This document shows positions 18,533 through 28,609 of a DNA stretch of 64,000 bases, piece by piece. The first letter of the stretch is position 1. Each line of letters starts with the position of its first letter. Under the pieces are notes generated by a model. That model saw nothing but the letters and a program-made list of their open reading frames with translations, had not been told where the DNA came from and ran no database searches. Position numbers and translations under genes: made by a program. This DNA comes from Acinetobacter larvae (GTDB taxonomy: Bacteria > Pseudomonadota > Gammaproteobacteria > Pseudomonadales > Moraxellaceae): the NCBI RefSeq assembly GCF_001704115.1, contig NZ_CP016895.1, positions 3,677,099 through 3,741,098 on the forward strand, given 5' to 3'.

Positions 18533-21500
18533 GAGCATCCCACCCAGAAATTTCACGCCCATTGGCACGTTTTTGCATTGGTTCAGTTAAATCCTGTATT
18601 AAAGCTTTACGAGTTTTACTACGGTCTTTCCAGCCTAAGCCAAGCGGAGAAAGTAACTCATGTAGTAGATCATTATCTAAAATCATGCGTGCAAGTGTCG
18701 CATCAACAAATAGTCTGAGAGCTTCAACTTCTAAACCATATTTTTCAGCAATCTCTTCAATTTCGTAGTCAGTTTTTTCTAGTTTGAATTGCTCAAAACC
18801 ACGTTTGATATCTTCTTCACTGAGGCCTTCACCAATTTTCAAACTGTAGATATATTCTTTAATATCTTCAGCATCATCGACAAACTTAGCATCACTACTA
18901 ATTAGATTGACCAGCTCTTCACGAGTCATACTCTGTTTTTCAGATGAAGCTTGACTGTAATCACTAATCAGTTTCATGATGTAGTCATAGTCAATCATTG
19001 CAGAGTTAAATAAGACAAACTCAAAATCAACTTGTTGTACTGTTTCATTTGAGACATTATCTGGATTGTCTTGCTTTGGTTTTAAACGCTTTGCTGTTTC
19101 CAAATAAACGGCTTGAAAACTTCGCAATTCGTCTCTAGGCATAATCTTATTGATAGATTCATTTTGCTCTTCAGTTAAATCAGTATATTGACTTAATTGA
19201 GTTTGTAAGCGTTGAATTTCTTTGAATTTATTAATAAATTCAGCTTTTGCGATATCGCCTTGTAAGTTAATAACATCTTCAGGGGTGGTTGGTAGCCCTT
19301 TTGATTGCATGAAAGTATCAAGTTTCTGTTTAGCAACAGCAAGTTTAGCAATTACTTGGGTCGCAGATTCAACGAGCCAGATTTCTTTAACATGATCGTC
19401 TTTTTCTAAGTTAGAAAATAATTTTACTGACTCATCGACAGCAGACTCCAAGCCTCTGAAATCGATAATTGTCCCATAAGGTTTAGAATCATTTAAGACT
19501 CGATTCGTTCGTGAAAATGCTTGAATTAAACCATGATATTTTAGATTTTTATCGACATATAAAGTACTAAGATATTTAGAATCAAAACCTGTTAGCAGCA
19601 TATCAACCACAATTGTGATATCAATTTTCTGTGATTGAGGAAAAGCCTGACTATTTGGATATTTCTGATCTTTAATGCGCTGTTGAACATCCTGATAGTA
19701 ATTATCAAACTGTGCCAAGCTATGGCTGGTACCAAATTGAGCGTTATAATCATTGATGATTGTAGTTAAAGCTTGTTTTTTTTCATTTGGCTTATCTAAG
19801 TTATCTAATTGCTCATTTGGTAAATCTTCAGATAACTGCTTTACATCAGCATCACCTTCGGCAGGGGGAGAGAAAACACAAGCAATATTTAATACTTGAT
19901 AATCTGGATTGGTTTCTAATAATTCTGCTTGTTTTGCCTTAAACAAATGGTAATAACTAATTGCATCATTAATTGAGCTCGTTGCAAAGATAGCATTAAA
20001 CTTTCGCTCATGAGTTGCGTGATGATGCTTATTAAGAATGGCTTCAACAATTTTTTCTTGGGTTATAGGATCACCCACACGAGCTGTAATAGGTTTATTT
20101 TGATCAACCTGAGTAGCACGAAAATATTCAATATTAAACTTTAAAACGTTTTGATCTTCGATTGCATGAGTAATGGTATATGCATGTAACTGTTGTTGAA
20201 AAATATCTTTTGTTTCGGCATAACTTGCTTCTCTTCCATCTATCCTTTGCACCGTTGAATTTTTTCCAAAAATAGGTGTACCAGTAAATCCAAATAGCTG
20301 TGAGTTAGGAAAAAACTTTTTGATTGCTTGATGATTTTCACCAAACTGTGAACGATGACACTCATCAAAAATAATTGCGATTCTTTTATCTTGCAGAGGT
20401 TTTAATTGTTCTTTAAAGCTTGGAGATTTTGAACGTGAACTCTTAGCTTTATTAAGATTGTCTGACTGATCATTTAACGCAAGCGCTAACTTTTGAATTG
20501 TGGTTACAATGACCTTATTACTATAGTTCGTAGAAAGTAGTCGTCGAACTAATGAAGCTGTATTGGTATTTTCCTCAACGCATCCTTCTTGGAATTTATT
20601 GAATTCTTCACGTGTTTGACGATCTAAGTCTTTGCGATCAACCACAAATAGGCATTTTTCAATATCGGGATTATCTTTAAGTAAAGTTGATGCTTTAAAT
20701 GAAGTTAAAGTTTTACCACTACCTGTAGTATGCCAGATATATCCATTACCACGGTTTTGTTTAATCGTTTCGATGATCGCTTCAACGGCATATATTTGAT
20801 AAGGCCGCATGATCAAGATTTTTTGTTCTGTCGCTACTAGAACCATATAACGGCTGATCATTTTTCCTAGTTTACATTTATTGAGAAACTTTTCAGAAAA
20901 CTCATGCAAATCATTGACTTTACGATTGTCAGGATCAGCCCATTGATAAATTGGTAAAAACTGTTCGTCAGCATTGAAGTTGAAATGTTGCTCTTGGTTA
21001 TTGCTAAAATAATAAGTTTGCTTTTGATTACTAACAATAAATAATTGCATGAACACAAATAGAGTATTGGTATAACCATTACCAACATCATTTTTATAGT
21101 CCACAATCTGTTGCATTGCACGACGAGGAGAAATATCTAAGGTTTTAAGTTCAATTTGAACTAAAGGTAAGCCATTAATTAAAATAATGACATCGTAACG
21201 ATGATGACTATTCTGAGAATTTACACGGAACTGACGGATGACTTCAAATTCATTTTTACACCAGTCTTTTGTGTTAACTAGAGTGTAATAAAGAGGTGTA
21301 CCATCTTCTCGGTCAAAAACATGCTGTTCTCGTAACCGTTGAGAACAAGTGAATACATCAGAGCTAATATTTTCTTGTAATAAGCGCTCAAATTCAGCAT
21401 CTGTAAGCTGAACTTGGTTTAACTCATTAAACTTATTTCGAAAATTGGCATTGAGTGAGTCTAGATCATGAATTTCATTTTTTTTATATTTTAACTCTTC

Positions 21501-21548
21501 AAGCTTAGCTATAAGTGAATTTTCGAGATTGTTTTCGGAGCTAGACAT
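18522..21548 (-). CDS. hsdR: Type I restriction endonuclease subunit HsdR
   Basis: Motor/nuclease subunit, 1008 aa. The N-terminal PD-(D/E)xK nuclease shows Asp119 and Glu133-Leu-Lys135 (RYDVIILINGLPLVQIELK). The SF2 translocase has Walker A TTGSGKT (274-280), DECH (395-398), FGFTGTPIF (motif III) and later TGFDSKYLSTLYVDKNL and AFSRTNRVL (V/VI). It cuts unmethylated DNA after translocation with HsdM and HsdS. GGAA precedes the ATG. It is the first gene of the cargo operon and reads in the same direction as the tns genes, 135 bp after tnsE, so it may have its own promoter or receive read-through. Confidence 0.95.
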   Translation of the reverse strand: MSSSENNLENSLIAKLEELKYKKNEIHDLDSLNANFRNKFNELNQVQLTDAEFERLLQENISSDVFTCSQRLREQHVFDREDGTPLYYTLVNTKDWCKNEFEVIRQFRVNSQNSHHRYDVIILINGLPLVQIELKTLDISPRRAMQQIVDYKNDVGNGYTNTLFVFMQLFIVSNQKQTYYFSNNQEQHFNFNADEQFLPIYQWADPDNRKVNDLHEFSEKFLNKCKLGKMISRYMVLVATEQKILIMRPYQIYAVEAIIETIKQNRGNGYIWHTTGSGKTLTSFKASTLLKDNPDIEKCLFVVDRKDLDRQTREEFNKFQEGCVEENTNTASLVRRLLSTNYSNKVIVTTIQKLALALNDQSDNLNKAKSSRSKSPSFKEQLKPLQDKRIAIIFDECHRSQFGENHQAIKKFFPNSQLFGFTGTPIFGKNSTVQRIDGREASYAETKDIFQQQLHAYTITHAIEDQNVLKFNIEYFRATQVDQNKPITARVGDPITQEKIVEAILNKHHHATHERKFNAIFATSSINDAISYYHLFKAKQAELLETNPDYQVLNIACVFSPPAEGDADVKQLSEDLPNEQLDNLDKPNEKKQALTTIINDYNAQFGTSHSLAQFDNYYQDVQQRIKDQKYPNSQAFPQSQKIDITIVVDMLLTGFDSKYLSTLYVDKNLKYHGLIQAFSRTNRVLNDSKPYGTIIDFRGLESAVDESVKLFSNLEKDDHVKEIWLVESATQVIAKLAVAKQKLDTFMQSKGLPTTPEDVINLQGDIAKAEFINKFKEIQRLQTQLSQYTDLTEEQNESINKIMPRDELRSFQAVYLETAKRLKPKQDNPDNVSNETVQQVDFEFVLFNSAMIDYDYIMKLISDYSQASSEKQSMTREELVNLISSDAKFVDDAEDIKEYIYSLKIGEGLSEEDIKRGFEQFKLEKTDYEIEEIAEKYGLEVEALRLFVDATLARMILDNDLLHELLSPLGLGWKDRSKTRKALIQDLTEPMQKRANGREISGWDAHVK

Positions 21549-21683
21549 GTTATTCCATAATATAAAAAACAGAGCTACTTCTTTTAGACAAACAATATAT
21601 TGAGCATCTAACAGAATAATTAAGCTATTTTAATGCATCTAAGAGTATGTATGTACAAAATAAGTGATTAAGCCCATAACATT
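21549..21683 (-). promoter_or_regulatory. Junction between transposition genes and cargo operon
   Basis: A 135-bp AT-rich spacer between the tnsE stop and the hsdR start. No clear terminator hairpin is visible. On the minus strand the octamer TTAGATGC occurs twice about 37 bp apart, which could be a regulator site. A promoter for hsdR is expected here but no strong -35/-10 pair stands out. Confidence 0.35.
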
Positions 21684-23255
21684 TTATGAAAGATCAAGTA
21701 TTTTTTCCAAACGCTGCAACCATCCCTTAAATTCATCATCTGTTTCAGTTAATTCAATTAGATGTTTGGGATGATTCAACGTATAAGGAATTCCTAAATC
21801 TTGTAGGCTTTCAATAGATGGCCATCGAAGGGAGTTTTTAACAATTTTTTTAGCAATATCTTTAAAACTATAATTCCATTTATTGAGATCATGGATTTGT
21901 ACAATCAATGTTGAGAGTGGTTTTGCGTTATCACTGGTATCAATTTCTAATATTGCATACCAGTGATTCTCAATAAAGAATCTAACCTCAAGTAGGCATC
22001 GATTGTTTCCGTCTAGTGTCCGATGCAGACGTGAACGTCCAACTTTTTGCAAATAGTGCAGTTTTTCTTCATATTTTAGATGATGTTTTAAGGCAAGTTG
22101 TTTTACAAGAAGTTTAAAAGCATCAAAACGTTGCATGTAGAGAGCGATCACGTCGCTGTCATCTTCTAATCCATTAAATTCGCCTTGAGCCCCATCTCCA
22201 TTAACGGTTGGTTCACCTGTTCCAACACCGACTTCTTCATACTCAGTCACATCATCATATCCACCTGATCCGCTTTTCGTTTTTTTCTTCACGACTTTTC
22301 TCGTTTCACTAGGATTCGAAAAACTTAAGGATGTTTGAGGGATCTCTATTTGTACTAATTTCGAATTTGAGTCACCTTCAATATCATCATCTACCGAAGA
22401 ATCATCTCCCCCTTGATTAGAGCCAGAAGAGCCTCCTCCAGAGCCTGTTGAATTACCTGATTTGAACTCAGGGCTTTCATAAAGAACGTTTGGAGGCAGA
22501 GTAGTCTTAATATTATGTAGATCAGTAATTTCAAAGACTAAATATTCATTGGTTGTAGAATCAAATCGACCAAGCATTTTGAGTGAGATATTTATTAGTT
22601 GCGGTGGCGTGAAGTGAAATTGCCATGATGTTTTTTCTTCAAATTGTTTAGCTTCTAATTTGAAGTAATGAGCAATACTTTCATAGGATTGCCTAGCATT
22701 TTCATCTAATAATATCCATGAGAGTAATCTGCGAATGCCCTCATTATTGAATTGACCTAAAGGAAATGTGCGGTGTGGTAGCACATGAATAACGGTCGTT
22801 TTCTGATCTATAGGATCAACAAAAAACTCTCTTGCTAAGATACCTTGATCAATACAGTTCCTAGCTAAATAGGCATTGTGAAAGAAAAGAACGCGTGCTA
22901 ACTCAATCTGGGGTATACAGATATGCAGGAGGTCTGGGTTTTGTTCACTACCTCTATTAAAATCAAATTCAAAATAATACCCTCTATTTTTTGAATCAAC
23001 TTTAACTTTCCAATCTTCATTTGATTGAATATTGATATTAATTTTATACCCACCTTTACGACATTGACCGTCACTTGGATTCAGACATCGACCTCTTGCA
23101 AAAGCTGGTAAATTAGATAGACGTGAGTGCTTGACGGATAGTTCAGAATCAGCATGGATTCCTAATTTAATATTCCAAGATTTTAAGTGATTAAATTTAA
23201 ATATTTCACCTAAGAATGTAATTTTTGCATCTTCTGGGAAATTCTTAATTTTCAT
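21684..23255 (-). CDS. tnsE: Tn7 transposition protein TnsE
   Basis: 523 aa (Tn7 TnsE is 538). TnsE directs insertion into conjugal plasmids and replicating DNA by binding 3'-recessed ends and the sliding clamp. Family landmarks I recognise include IPQIELARVLFFHNAYLAR (112-131), PPQLINISLK, QKVGRSRLHRTLDGN (from 403), VKNSLRWPS and LNHPKHLIEL, each with a close counterpart in Tn7 TnsE. A flexible Ser/Gly/Asp-rich linker (about 265-370) separates the two halves. The start overlaps the tnsD stop (TAATG). Presence of an intact TnsE implies that the element keeps both targeting pathways. Confidence 0.93.
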   Translation of the reverse strand: MKIKNFPEDAKITFLGEIFKFNHLKSWNIKLGIHADSELSVKHSRLSNLPAFARGRCLNPSDGQCRKGGYKININIQSNEDWKVKVDSKNRGYYFEFDFNRGSEQNPDLLHICIPQIELARVLFFHNAYLARNCIDQGILAREFFVDPIDQKTTVIHVLPHRTFPLGQFNNEGIRRLLSWILLDENARQSYESIAHYFKLEAKQFEEKTSWQFHFTPPQLINISLKMLGRFDSTTNEYLVFEITDLHNIKTTLPPNVLYESPEFKSGNSTGSGGGSSGSNQGGDDSSVDDDIEGDSNSKLVQIEIPQTSLSFSNPSETRKVVKKKTKSGSGGYDDVTEYEEVGVGTGEPTVNGDGAQGEFNGLEDDSDVIALYMQRFDAFKLLVKQLALKHHLKYEEKLHYLQKVGRSRLHRTLDGNNRCLLEVRFFIENHWYAILEIDTSDNAKPLSTLIVQIHDLNKWNYSFKDIAKKIVKNSLRWPSIESLQDLGIPYTLNHPKHLIELTETDDEFKGWLQRLEKILDLS

Positions 23256-24772
23256 TAATTTAACCTTAAGTATTGTAATGCCATATTTAGAAATTTTGCC
23301 GTTTCAGAGGTCATACGCTCGTCACTCAAACCTGCTTTGCGTAAAATTCTCCAACGAGGTAAGTCTTGGCTTTGCATTTTTATTTCAATAAAAACTTGAG
23401 TTAACCGTCTAATTTGGTAGCTACTAATATCTTCGTTATAGCGTTTCAAAAATGATTGAGTAATGGGTAAACGATATAAATTTTTTTCAATAGTCGAAAC
23501 ATGGGTGATTTGTGAAAGCCACCATTTTGCAGAGCGTCGAGGACTATCTACATCCCAAATGAGCTCATTGTAGAGCCGAATAAGTTGTCTTGCATAAGTA
23601 AGATCACGGTTGTACCAGTCAACTTTAGCTCCCTGTGGAATAAAGCCCTGATGGAAGGTTTGATTTATTTTCAATAGCCAGTCTTTATCATTACGGTATA
23701 GCCAAGCATATAAGGCTTGATCTATAGAACGAGCGGGTTTAATACCTAATTCTTTGACCAGTTTTAGCCATTTTTCTCTATATTCAAAGTGGTTGGGGTG
23801 CACACATATATTTAAATTTTGACTATTATTGTCTTTCGAGTCTTTATTTAAATTTTTAACTTGTTCTAGAATCGCTGAAAAAGACCATTCTTTATTACTT
23901 AATGCTTCAATCACAACGATATGTTCCAGATAACTAAAACTTTTTCGGTGTTTTCTGAAGATACTTCGTAACCAACCTGTTTCAGATTTTAAGCCGCCTA
24001 AATTGTATTGTCCTAAAAATTTGGAAGGCCATCGAGCAATGATTTTGTCTAAGATTTTGTCGTGACTAATGTAGTTTCGACCACGTATACAATGATTTTT
24101 TTGAGCAAGCTGATGGTAGAACCTTGTCCATTGCTCATAATGAGGTGACTCAGAAGACGGAAGAGACAATAATTCTAATAATTTCTTTGTAATAAATAGG
24201 CTATCTGATGTCGCTTTCGACTGAATTTTCTCAGGGCACGTTTGGTATGTTGGTGTGATGAAATCATGTCGATGTAATGATCTTAGTTCAATGGTTGAGT
24301 CAATAAGTTCACCATGTATTGGACAACAAGCACCTTGTATTTGCCATAAGCGTGACCAATAAAGTTCACTATATAATTCTAACTGTTCTTTAAAACAGGC
24401 TGGGCAGTAGCGGAGTTTATGGATGGGTTTAAGTCGTGACACATTAACACCCAGGGCAAGATGAATTGAGCCTTGAGATACTTCAGCCATCCATTGTAAA
24501 CACTGTTGCCGTCTATCCTCAGGTACAAAGGGGGCATAGATAGGGAAGAGCGTATGCTGATATGCAATATCCTCTAGGCTTAACTGATTGCTAGGATATT
24601 GGTTGATAATAGCGTTTAAGTGGCAAGGGAGATCAACTGTAGCAATAACTTTACGGTTTTGAAAAATTTCATCCAATAATTGTTTTGGACTGCTTAAAGC
24701 AAGACGGATTCCAGCCCTAGCCACAGTACTGTAAATGAGTTCATTCTGATATGGCAGAGGGAAATTTAGCAT
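23255..24772 (-). CDS. tnsD: Tn7 target-site selector TnsD (TniQ family)
   Basis: 505 aa (Tn7 TnsD is 508). It opens MLNFPLPYQNELIYSTVARA, like Tn7 TnsD, and contains the CCCH zinc finger Cys123-x2-Cys126...Cys150-x2-His153. SIFRKHRKSFSYLEH, LYAWLYRNDKDWL and YQIRRLTQVFI are further shared blocks. TnsD binds the 3' end of glmS and recruits TnsC and TnsAB; the element's position beside glmS is the result of this pathway. It directly abuts tnsC (stop TAG then ATG) and overlaps tnsE. Confidence 0.95.
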   Translation of the reverse strand: MLNFPLPYQNELIYSTVARAGIRLALSSPKQLLDEIFQNRKVIATVDLPCHLNAIINQYPSNQLSLEDIAYQHTLFPIYAPFVPEDRRQQCLQWMAEVSQGSIHLALGVNVSRLKPIHKLRYCPACFKEQLELYSELYWSRLWQIQGACCPIHGELIDSTIELRSLHRHDFITPTYQTCPEKIQSKATSDSLFITKKLLELLSLPSSESPHYEQWTRFYHQLAQKNHCIRGRNYISHDKILDKIIARWPSKFLGQYNLGGLKSETGWLRSIFRKHRKSFSYLEHIVVIEALSNKEWSFSAILEQVKNLNKDSKDNNSQNLNICVHPNHFEYREKWLKLVKELGIKPARSIDQALYAWLYRNDKDWLLKINQTFHQGFIPQGAKVDWYNRDLTYARQLIRLYNELIWDVDSPRRSAKWWLSQITHVSTIEKNLYRLPITQSFLKRYNEDISSYQIRRLTQVFIEIKMQSQDLPRWRILRKAGLSDERMTSETAKFLNMALQYLRLN

Positions 24773-26440
24773 CTAACTCACCTGCTCAAACCAGCGTTCC
24801 ATATTAAAAATAAGCTGAGTATGTTCTTTAAGATGTTGATAGAAATTTTGTTTCTCATCTTTTTGTGAGAATTGGAATCGTAAATCCTCAGTATCTAAAG
24901 TATGCCATTGATCTTGTTTAACCCTTTTACTTTTATTTTTAGGCTTTGGGTTAGTCTGAATATTTTTGCCTATATCATTCAGCCATATCATGACAATTGG
25001 CATAAGTTCTTGCATTGAAAGATGGGGATGTTGCTGAAAGGCTCGTTTAATAGTTGGTACTAAAAGTTCAGATTTAAAGTCTAGCCCAAGTAAAAGGTGA
25101 TGTAAGCGTATAGCCTCTTTATTACCATTGTATTCACTCAAATCATCATACTCAGTAGATTCAGTATGCTTATCTACAATCATTTGTAATTTAAGAATTT
25201 GCTGATCGACTTCAGGAATAATTAGATCAGAAAACTGTATGATTTTTTCTGGATCTTTAGATCTAAGTGCATTGACCATTGGATGGATGGGCTTAAGTTC
25301 ATCATGGTAAGTCTTTTTTAATAATTTAATTGTAATGCGTTCTAGACCAGATGTAATGGCACTAATTTGTGCAAGTATAAACAATTTGACAGCAATATCA
25401 AGAATGCCTTGGCTAAGATCATAAAGACATTCACGAATCTCATCAGAGAGATGCATATCTGCTTTGTTTAACCACTGATATTTCCATAAAGCATCGGTAA
25501 AAGCATTCCATTCAGATTTATATATGCGATTATTTAACTCAAGGTTTGGTTCATTTTTTATAGGTTCCCATAATACAGATCCAAATCCAGCAGCCCTACG
25601 GTTACCACGAAGATCATTAAATATATACCTTGCCTTTGGTGTACCTACCATGATGACGGGCAAACTAATCACATTAACGAGTGTGACAAAGAAATTTAAC
25701 ATTTTATCAGCACCGCCAGAGTTTTTGATATTAAGGTGCTGTATTTCATCAATAATAAGCAAGCCAATTGCATGAAAATTTGCAATCTGACGCATTAAAT
25801 TGAGTAACGTTTCAACACCATGACGCTTTAAAGCGTATTTAGCTTCATAGTTAGTATCAAGAGCAATATCAACGGCTCTAAAGAAATGTAAGCACAAGCT
25901 TTTTAATGAACCGTCATGAGGACAGTCAATTTTTAAGTATACAATTTGGGTAAAGTTATACTTTTCGTGATAAATAACTTGTGGGTATACACTGAGAATA
26001 TTATTGATTGTTGTAGTTTTACCGATTCCAGAACATCCGATAATACTCATACTTTGAGCTGTTGATCGAGCAGGCTCATACCTAAAAGCTGAAATATCTC
26101 CTTTCATTGTTCGCTCATAACCGTTCTGAATATGTTTGTTCAATTCTCCATTTGATATATTTCGACCGACATACCCTTGTCTTAACATAATTGAAAATTT
26201 TGTCCAAAGTTCAATATGTCGTTCAATTGGATGAAAAAAAATATTCAGTAATTGAGGAATAAGGTGTATACGTTGTGATGCTGGTAGAGATTGGTCTGTA
26301 ATATCGAAATTTACTTTCCCTCTCAGTGCTTTGATAATATCAGGCGTATCCAAAATAGGGGGTAATGCTTCAATGAATGGATTGCCAGCATAATGCCCAA
26401 TACTAGGTTGATATTCCTTAACAATGACTTTATTACTCAT
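24773..26440 (-). CDS. tnsC: Tn7 AAA+ regulator TnsC
   Basis: AAA+ ATPase linking target selectors to TnsAB, 555 aa from the ATG at 26440, the same length as Tn7 TnsC; AAGGA lies 8 nt upstream. An ATG three codons earlier overlaps that ribosome site. In the longer numbering Walker A is GCSGIGKT (138-145) and Walker B LLIIDEIQHL (Asp234-Glu235). It assembles on target DNA, is activated by TnsD or TnsE, and enforces target immunity with TnsB. Start is 27 bp after tnsB. Confidence 0.95.
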   Translation of the reverse strand: MSNKVIVKEYQPSIGHYAGNPFIEALPPILDTPDIIKALRGKVNFDITDQSLPASQRIHLIPQLLNIFFHPIERHIELWTKFSIMLRQGYVGRNISNGELNKHIQNGYERTMKGDISAFRYEPARSTAQSMSIIGCSGIGKTTTINNILSVYPQVIYHEKYNFTQIVYLKIDCPHDGSLKSLCLHFFRAVDIALDTNYEAKYALKRHGVETLLNLMRQIANFHAIGLLIIDEIQHLNIKNSGGADKMLNFFVTLVNVISLPVIMVGTPKARYIFNDLRGNRRAAGFGSVLWEPIKNEPNLELNNRIYKSEWNAFTDALWKYQWLNKADMHLSDEIRECLYDLSQGILDIAVKLFILAQISAITSGLERITIKLLKKTYHDELKPIHPMVNALRSKDPEKIIQFSDLIIPEVDQQILKLQMIVDKHTESTEYDDLSEYNGNKEAIRLHHLLLGLDFKSELLVPTIKRAFQQHPHLSMQELMPIVMIWLNDIGKNIQTNPKPKNKSKRVKQDQWHTLDTEDLRFQFSQKDEKQNFYQHLKEHTQLIFNMERWFEQVS

Positions 26441-26467
26441 TCTATTCATCCTTATTCGTGAATAAAG

Positions 26468-28609
26468 TTATGGCTCATCATCTTCACTGAGTAAATCGTG
26501 GTATAGAGGGAAACGTAACTTTAAATCCTCATCAAGTTCGTCAGATGACTTCTTCCGCTTTGGCATAGGAATGACATTGCTCTGAGCATCTTGTGTGATT
26601 TTGGGTTTCATAACCGTTGTAGCAGTGTCATTAACAATGGAAGTCGTACCTTTCAATTTAGAACGTTCAAGCTCTTTTTCGTGGGTTCGATTACTCCTAA
26701 TCTCAGAGATTCGACTTTTCTGGCTTTGAGTAGACAATGGTGTTTCGCTACTAGCTTGTTGAATAATATCCATGATTTTCTGCTCTAACTCAGATTGAGC
26801 TAAGTTGTTCTTTATATTTTGCTTTTCAATAGTTTTTTTCTGAACACTATTGATTTGCCAAACTTCCCAAAAACTATAGCCTTTAAATTCACGGGAATAG
26901 TCGGAAATCGTTGCTTCCCAATATTTCAGACTACTTTGTTCATAGAAAACATAAATTTTGTCTGCATTACTTGGATCATAGGCAGCATATAAAAACTTGG
27001 GTCGATTTATTGTATTTTGGCGGTGTAGCCAACCCTTTTCATATAATTCTGGGCAGGTATAAGTCACACCAAAAATTTTCAAACCTCGATTTGATAAAGT
27101 TGCCTTTTCTCTAGGCAATAATGCGACATAAACAGCCTTATCGGAAGCTGATCGTAGTTTCCCCGTACGATGCTGTATTCCCCAGTTCCATAACGCCATT
27201 GGGACGGCTGGTAGGTCATGTGGTAGATCGATATCACGATCATAATTGTTGATTTGGTGAAATTGGTTATATTTCAGTACTGATAAAAGAATAATTTTAG
27301 TGAATTCATCTAGATTAAGTGTTGCATCTAGACGGTAGTCCTTTCCACCTCGTTTTTTTGTGATTACATCTTGAACCACCCCTTTTGCAAAGGGTTTAAA
27401 TTCAGCTTGTATTAATTTGAATCTGCTTTCAACAATTGGCTTTAGATCACCACGGTAGGGTGGTGCATTCTCAAGCCTTATCGAAAAACTTTTTTCTAAA
27501 TTTTCAATTTGATGACCAAATAACTCGGCTCGGTCAGCCAAAATCGCATCAGGCAAGCCGATACAAGGCCAGTTTTCATAAGTAATATCTATTCCATACT
27601 TTTTGCATAAAGCGACTTTATCTGTAAAAGCGCAATAAAGTGCTTGTATACTTGTTTTATAAGAAGCATTTTCTAAGCCAATATATAAGCCTGTAACCAT
27701 ACGACTAAAGACATCAATGACGAAGTAAATTGTTGGTCGGCCAATTATTCGGCTTCGATCAAGATTGGAAACTAAATAAATATCAGCAATGGTGGCATCT
27801 ATTTCATACCGTGAACCAGGGCCGAGAACTTGTGTATTTACTGTAGAATGGAGTTGGCGTAAATCTTTAGAATACTCAATGTCGTTTGATCGCTTCTGTA
27901 AACGAGTTACTTGATTGTATTCTCGGTGATAAAAATACTGAAATTGGCGTAGTGTAGGATATTCATTTTCAGGGGTATCTGGGTGAAGTGTGCGATATAG
28001 CTTTTGAAATTCCCGATGGGCATATTTTAAAGTATGTTTCTTATTTGATAATAAGTATTTGCTAATCGTGAGATGAAATAGGCGTTCAATTTCGTGTGTA
28101 ATAATAGCTCCAGTACCTTCTTTGTAGAGGCGCTTTCTTCCTAATTTTTGACTTGCAACTTTTTTACTCCCTTTTGCACCTGAATTTTGGTAGTTAGGGA
28201 TCAAAGCATTCGGTGTCTGCCCTCTTTGCCAGTATTGTCTAAGCAAGCGGTATATTGTCTGTTTGGTAGATTTCTTACTATTTATAATTTCATTAATTAG
28301 TGAGGATCGGGCACTTGGTATATAAAACTGTTCATGATCAACTATATTTTTGATTAAATTGTAATTTTCATCTCTTTTTCGTTGAGAAGTGGAATCTTTT
28401 TCGGGCTGTATGAAGGCAACATCTTGAAAGGGATCTTCAATTCGAAACACCTCAAAAGATTCAATGGCATGAAATAATTCCGTTTTGCTGATGATTTCAG
28501 GAAGTGCTTTCACATCATTGATATCAATCCAAACAATATGTTCAGATAAAATTTTGAGGATTCTAATCGAGAGATCTTGATACTGATATACATCATTGAT
28601 TCGCAGCAT
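26468..28609 (-). CDS. tnsB: Tn7 transposase TnsB (DDE)
   Basis: DDE transposase that binds the end repeats and joins 3' ends, 713 aa (Tn7 TnsB 702). The RNase H core shows Asp271 (YEIDATIADI), Asp359 (DAILADRAELFG) and Glu394 (LKPIVESRFK). Each is two residues lower than the catalytic D273/D361/E396 of Tn7 TnsB. The N-terminal part has helix-turn-helix segments for end binding, and the C-terminal basic tail (NVIPMPKRKKS) is where TnsB contacts TnsC. A strong GGAGG ribosome site overlaps the tnsA end. Confidence 0.96.
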   Translation of the reverse strand: MLRINDVYQYQDLSIRILKILSEHIVWIDINDVKALPEIISKTELFHAIESFEVFRIEDPFQDVAFIQPEKDSTSQRKRDENYNLIKNIVDHEQFYIPSARSSLINEIINSKKSTKQTIYRLLRQYWQRGQTPNALIPNYQNSGAKGSKKVASQKLGRKRLYKEGTGAIITHEIERLFHLTISKYLLSNKKHTLKYAHREFQKLYRTLHPDTPENEYPTLRQFQYFYHREYNQVTRLQKRSNDIEYSKDLRQLHSTVNTQVLGPGSRYEIDATIADIYLVSNLDRSRIIGRPTIYFVIDVFSRMVTGLYIGLENASYKTSIQALYCAFTDKVALCKKYGIDITYENWPCIGLPDAILADRAELFGHQIENLEKSFSIRLENAPPYRGDLKPIVESRFKLIQAEFKPFAKGVVQDVITKKRGGKDYRLDATLNLDEFTKIILLSVLKYNQFHQINNYDRDIDLPHDLPAVPMALWNWGIQHRTGKLRSASDKAVYVALLPREKATLSNRGLKIFGVTYTCPELYEKGWLHRQNTINRPKFLYAAYDPSNADKIYVFYEQSSLKYWEATISDYSREFKGYSFWEVWQINSVQKKTIEKQNIKNNLAQSELEQKIMDIIQQASSETPLSTQSQKSRISEIRSNRTHEKELERSKLKGTTSIVNDTATTVMKPKITQDAQSNVIPMPKRKKSSDELDEDLKLRFPLYHDLLSEDDEP

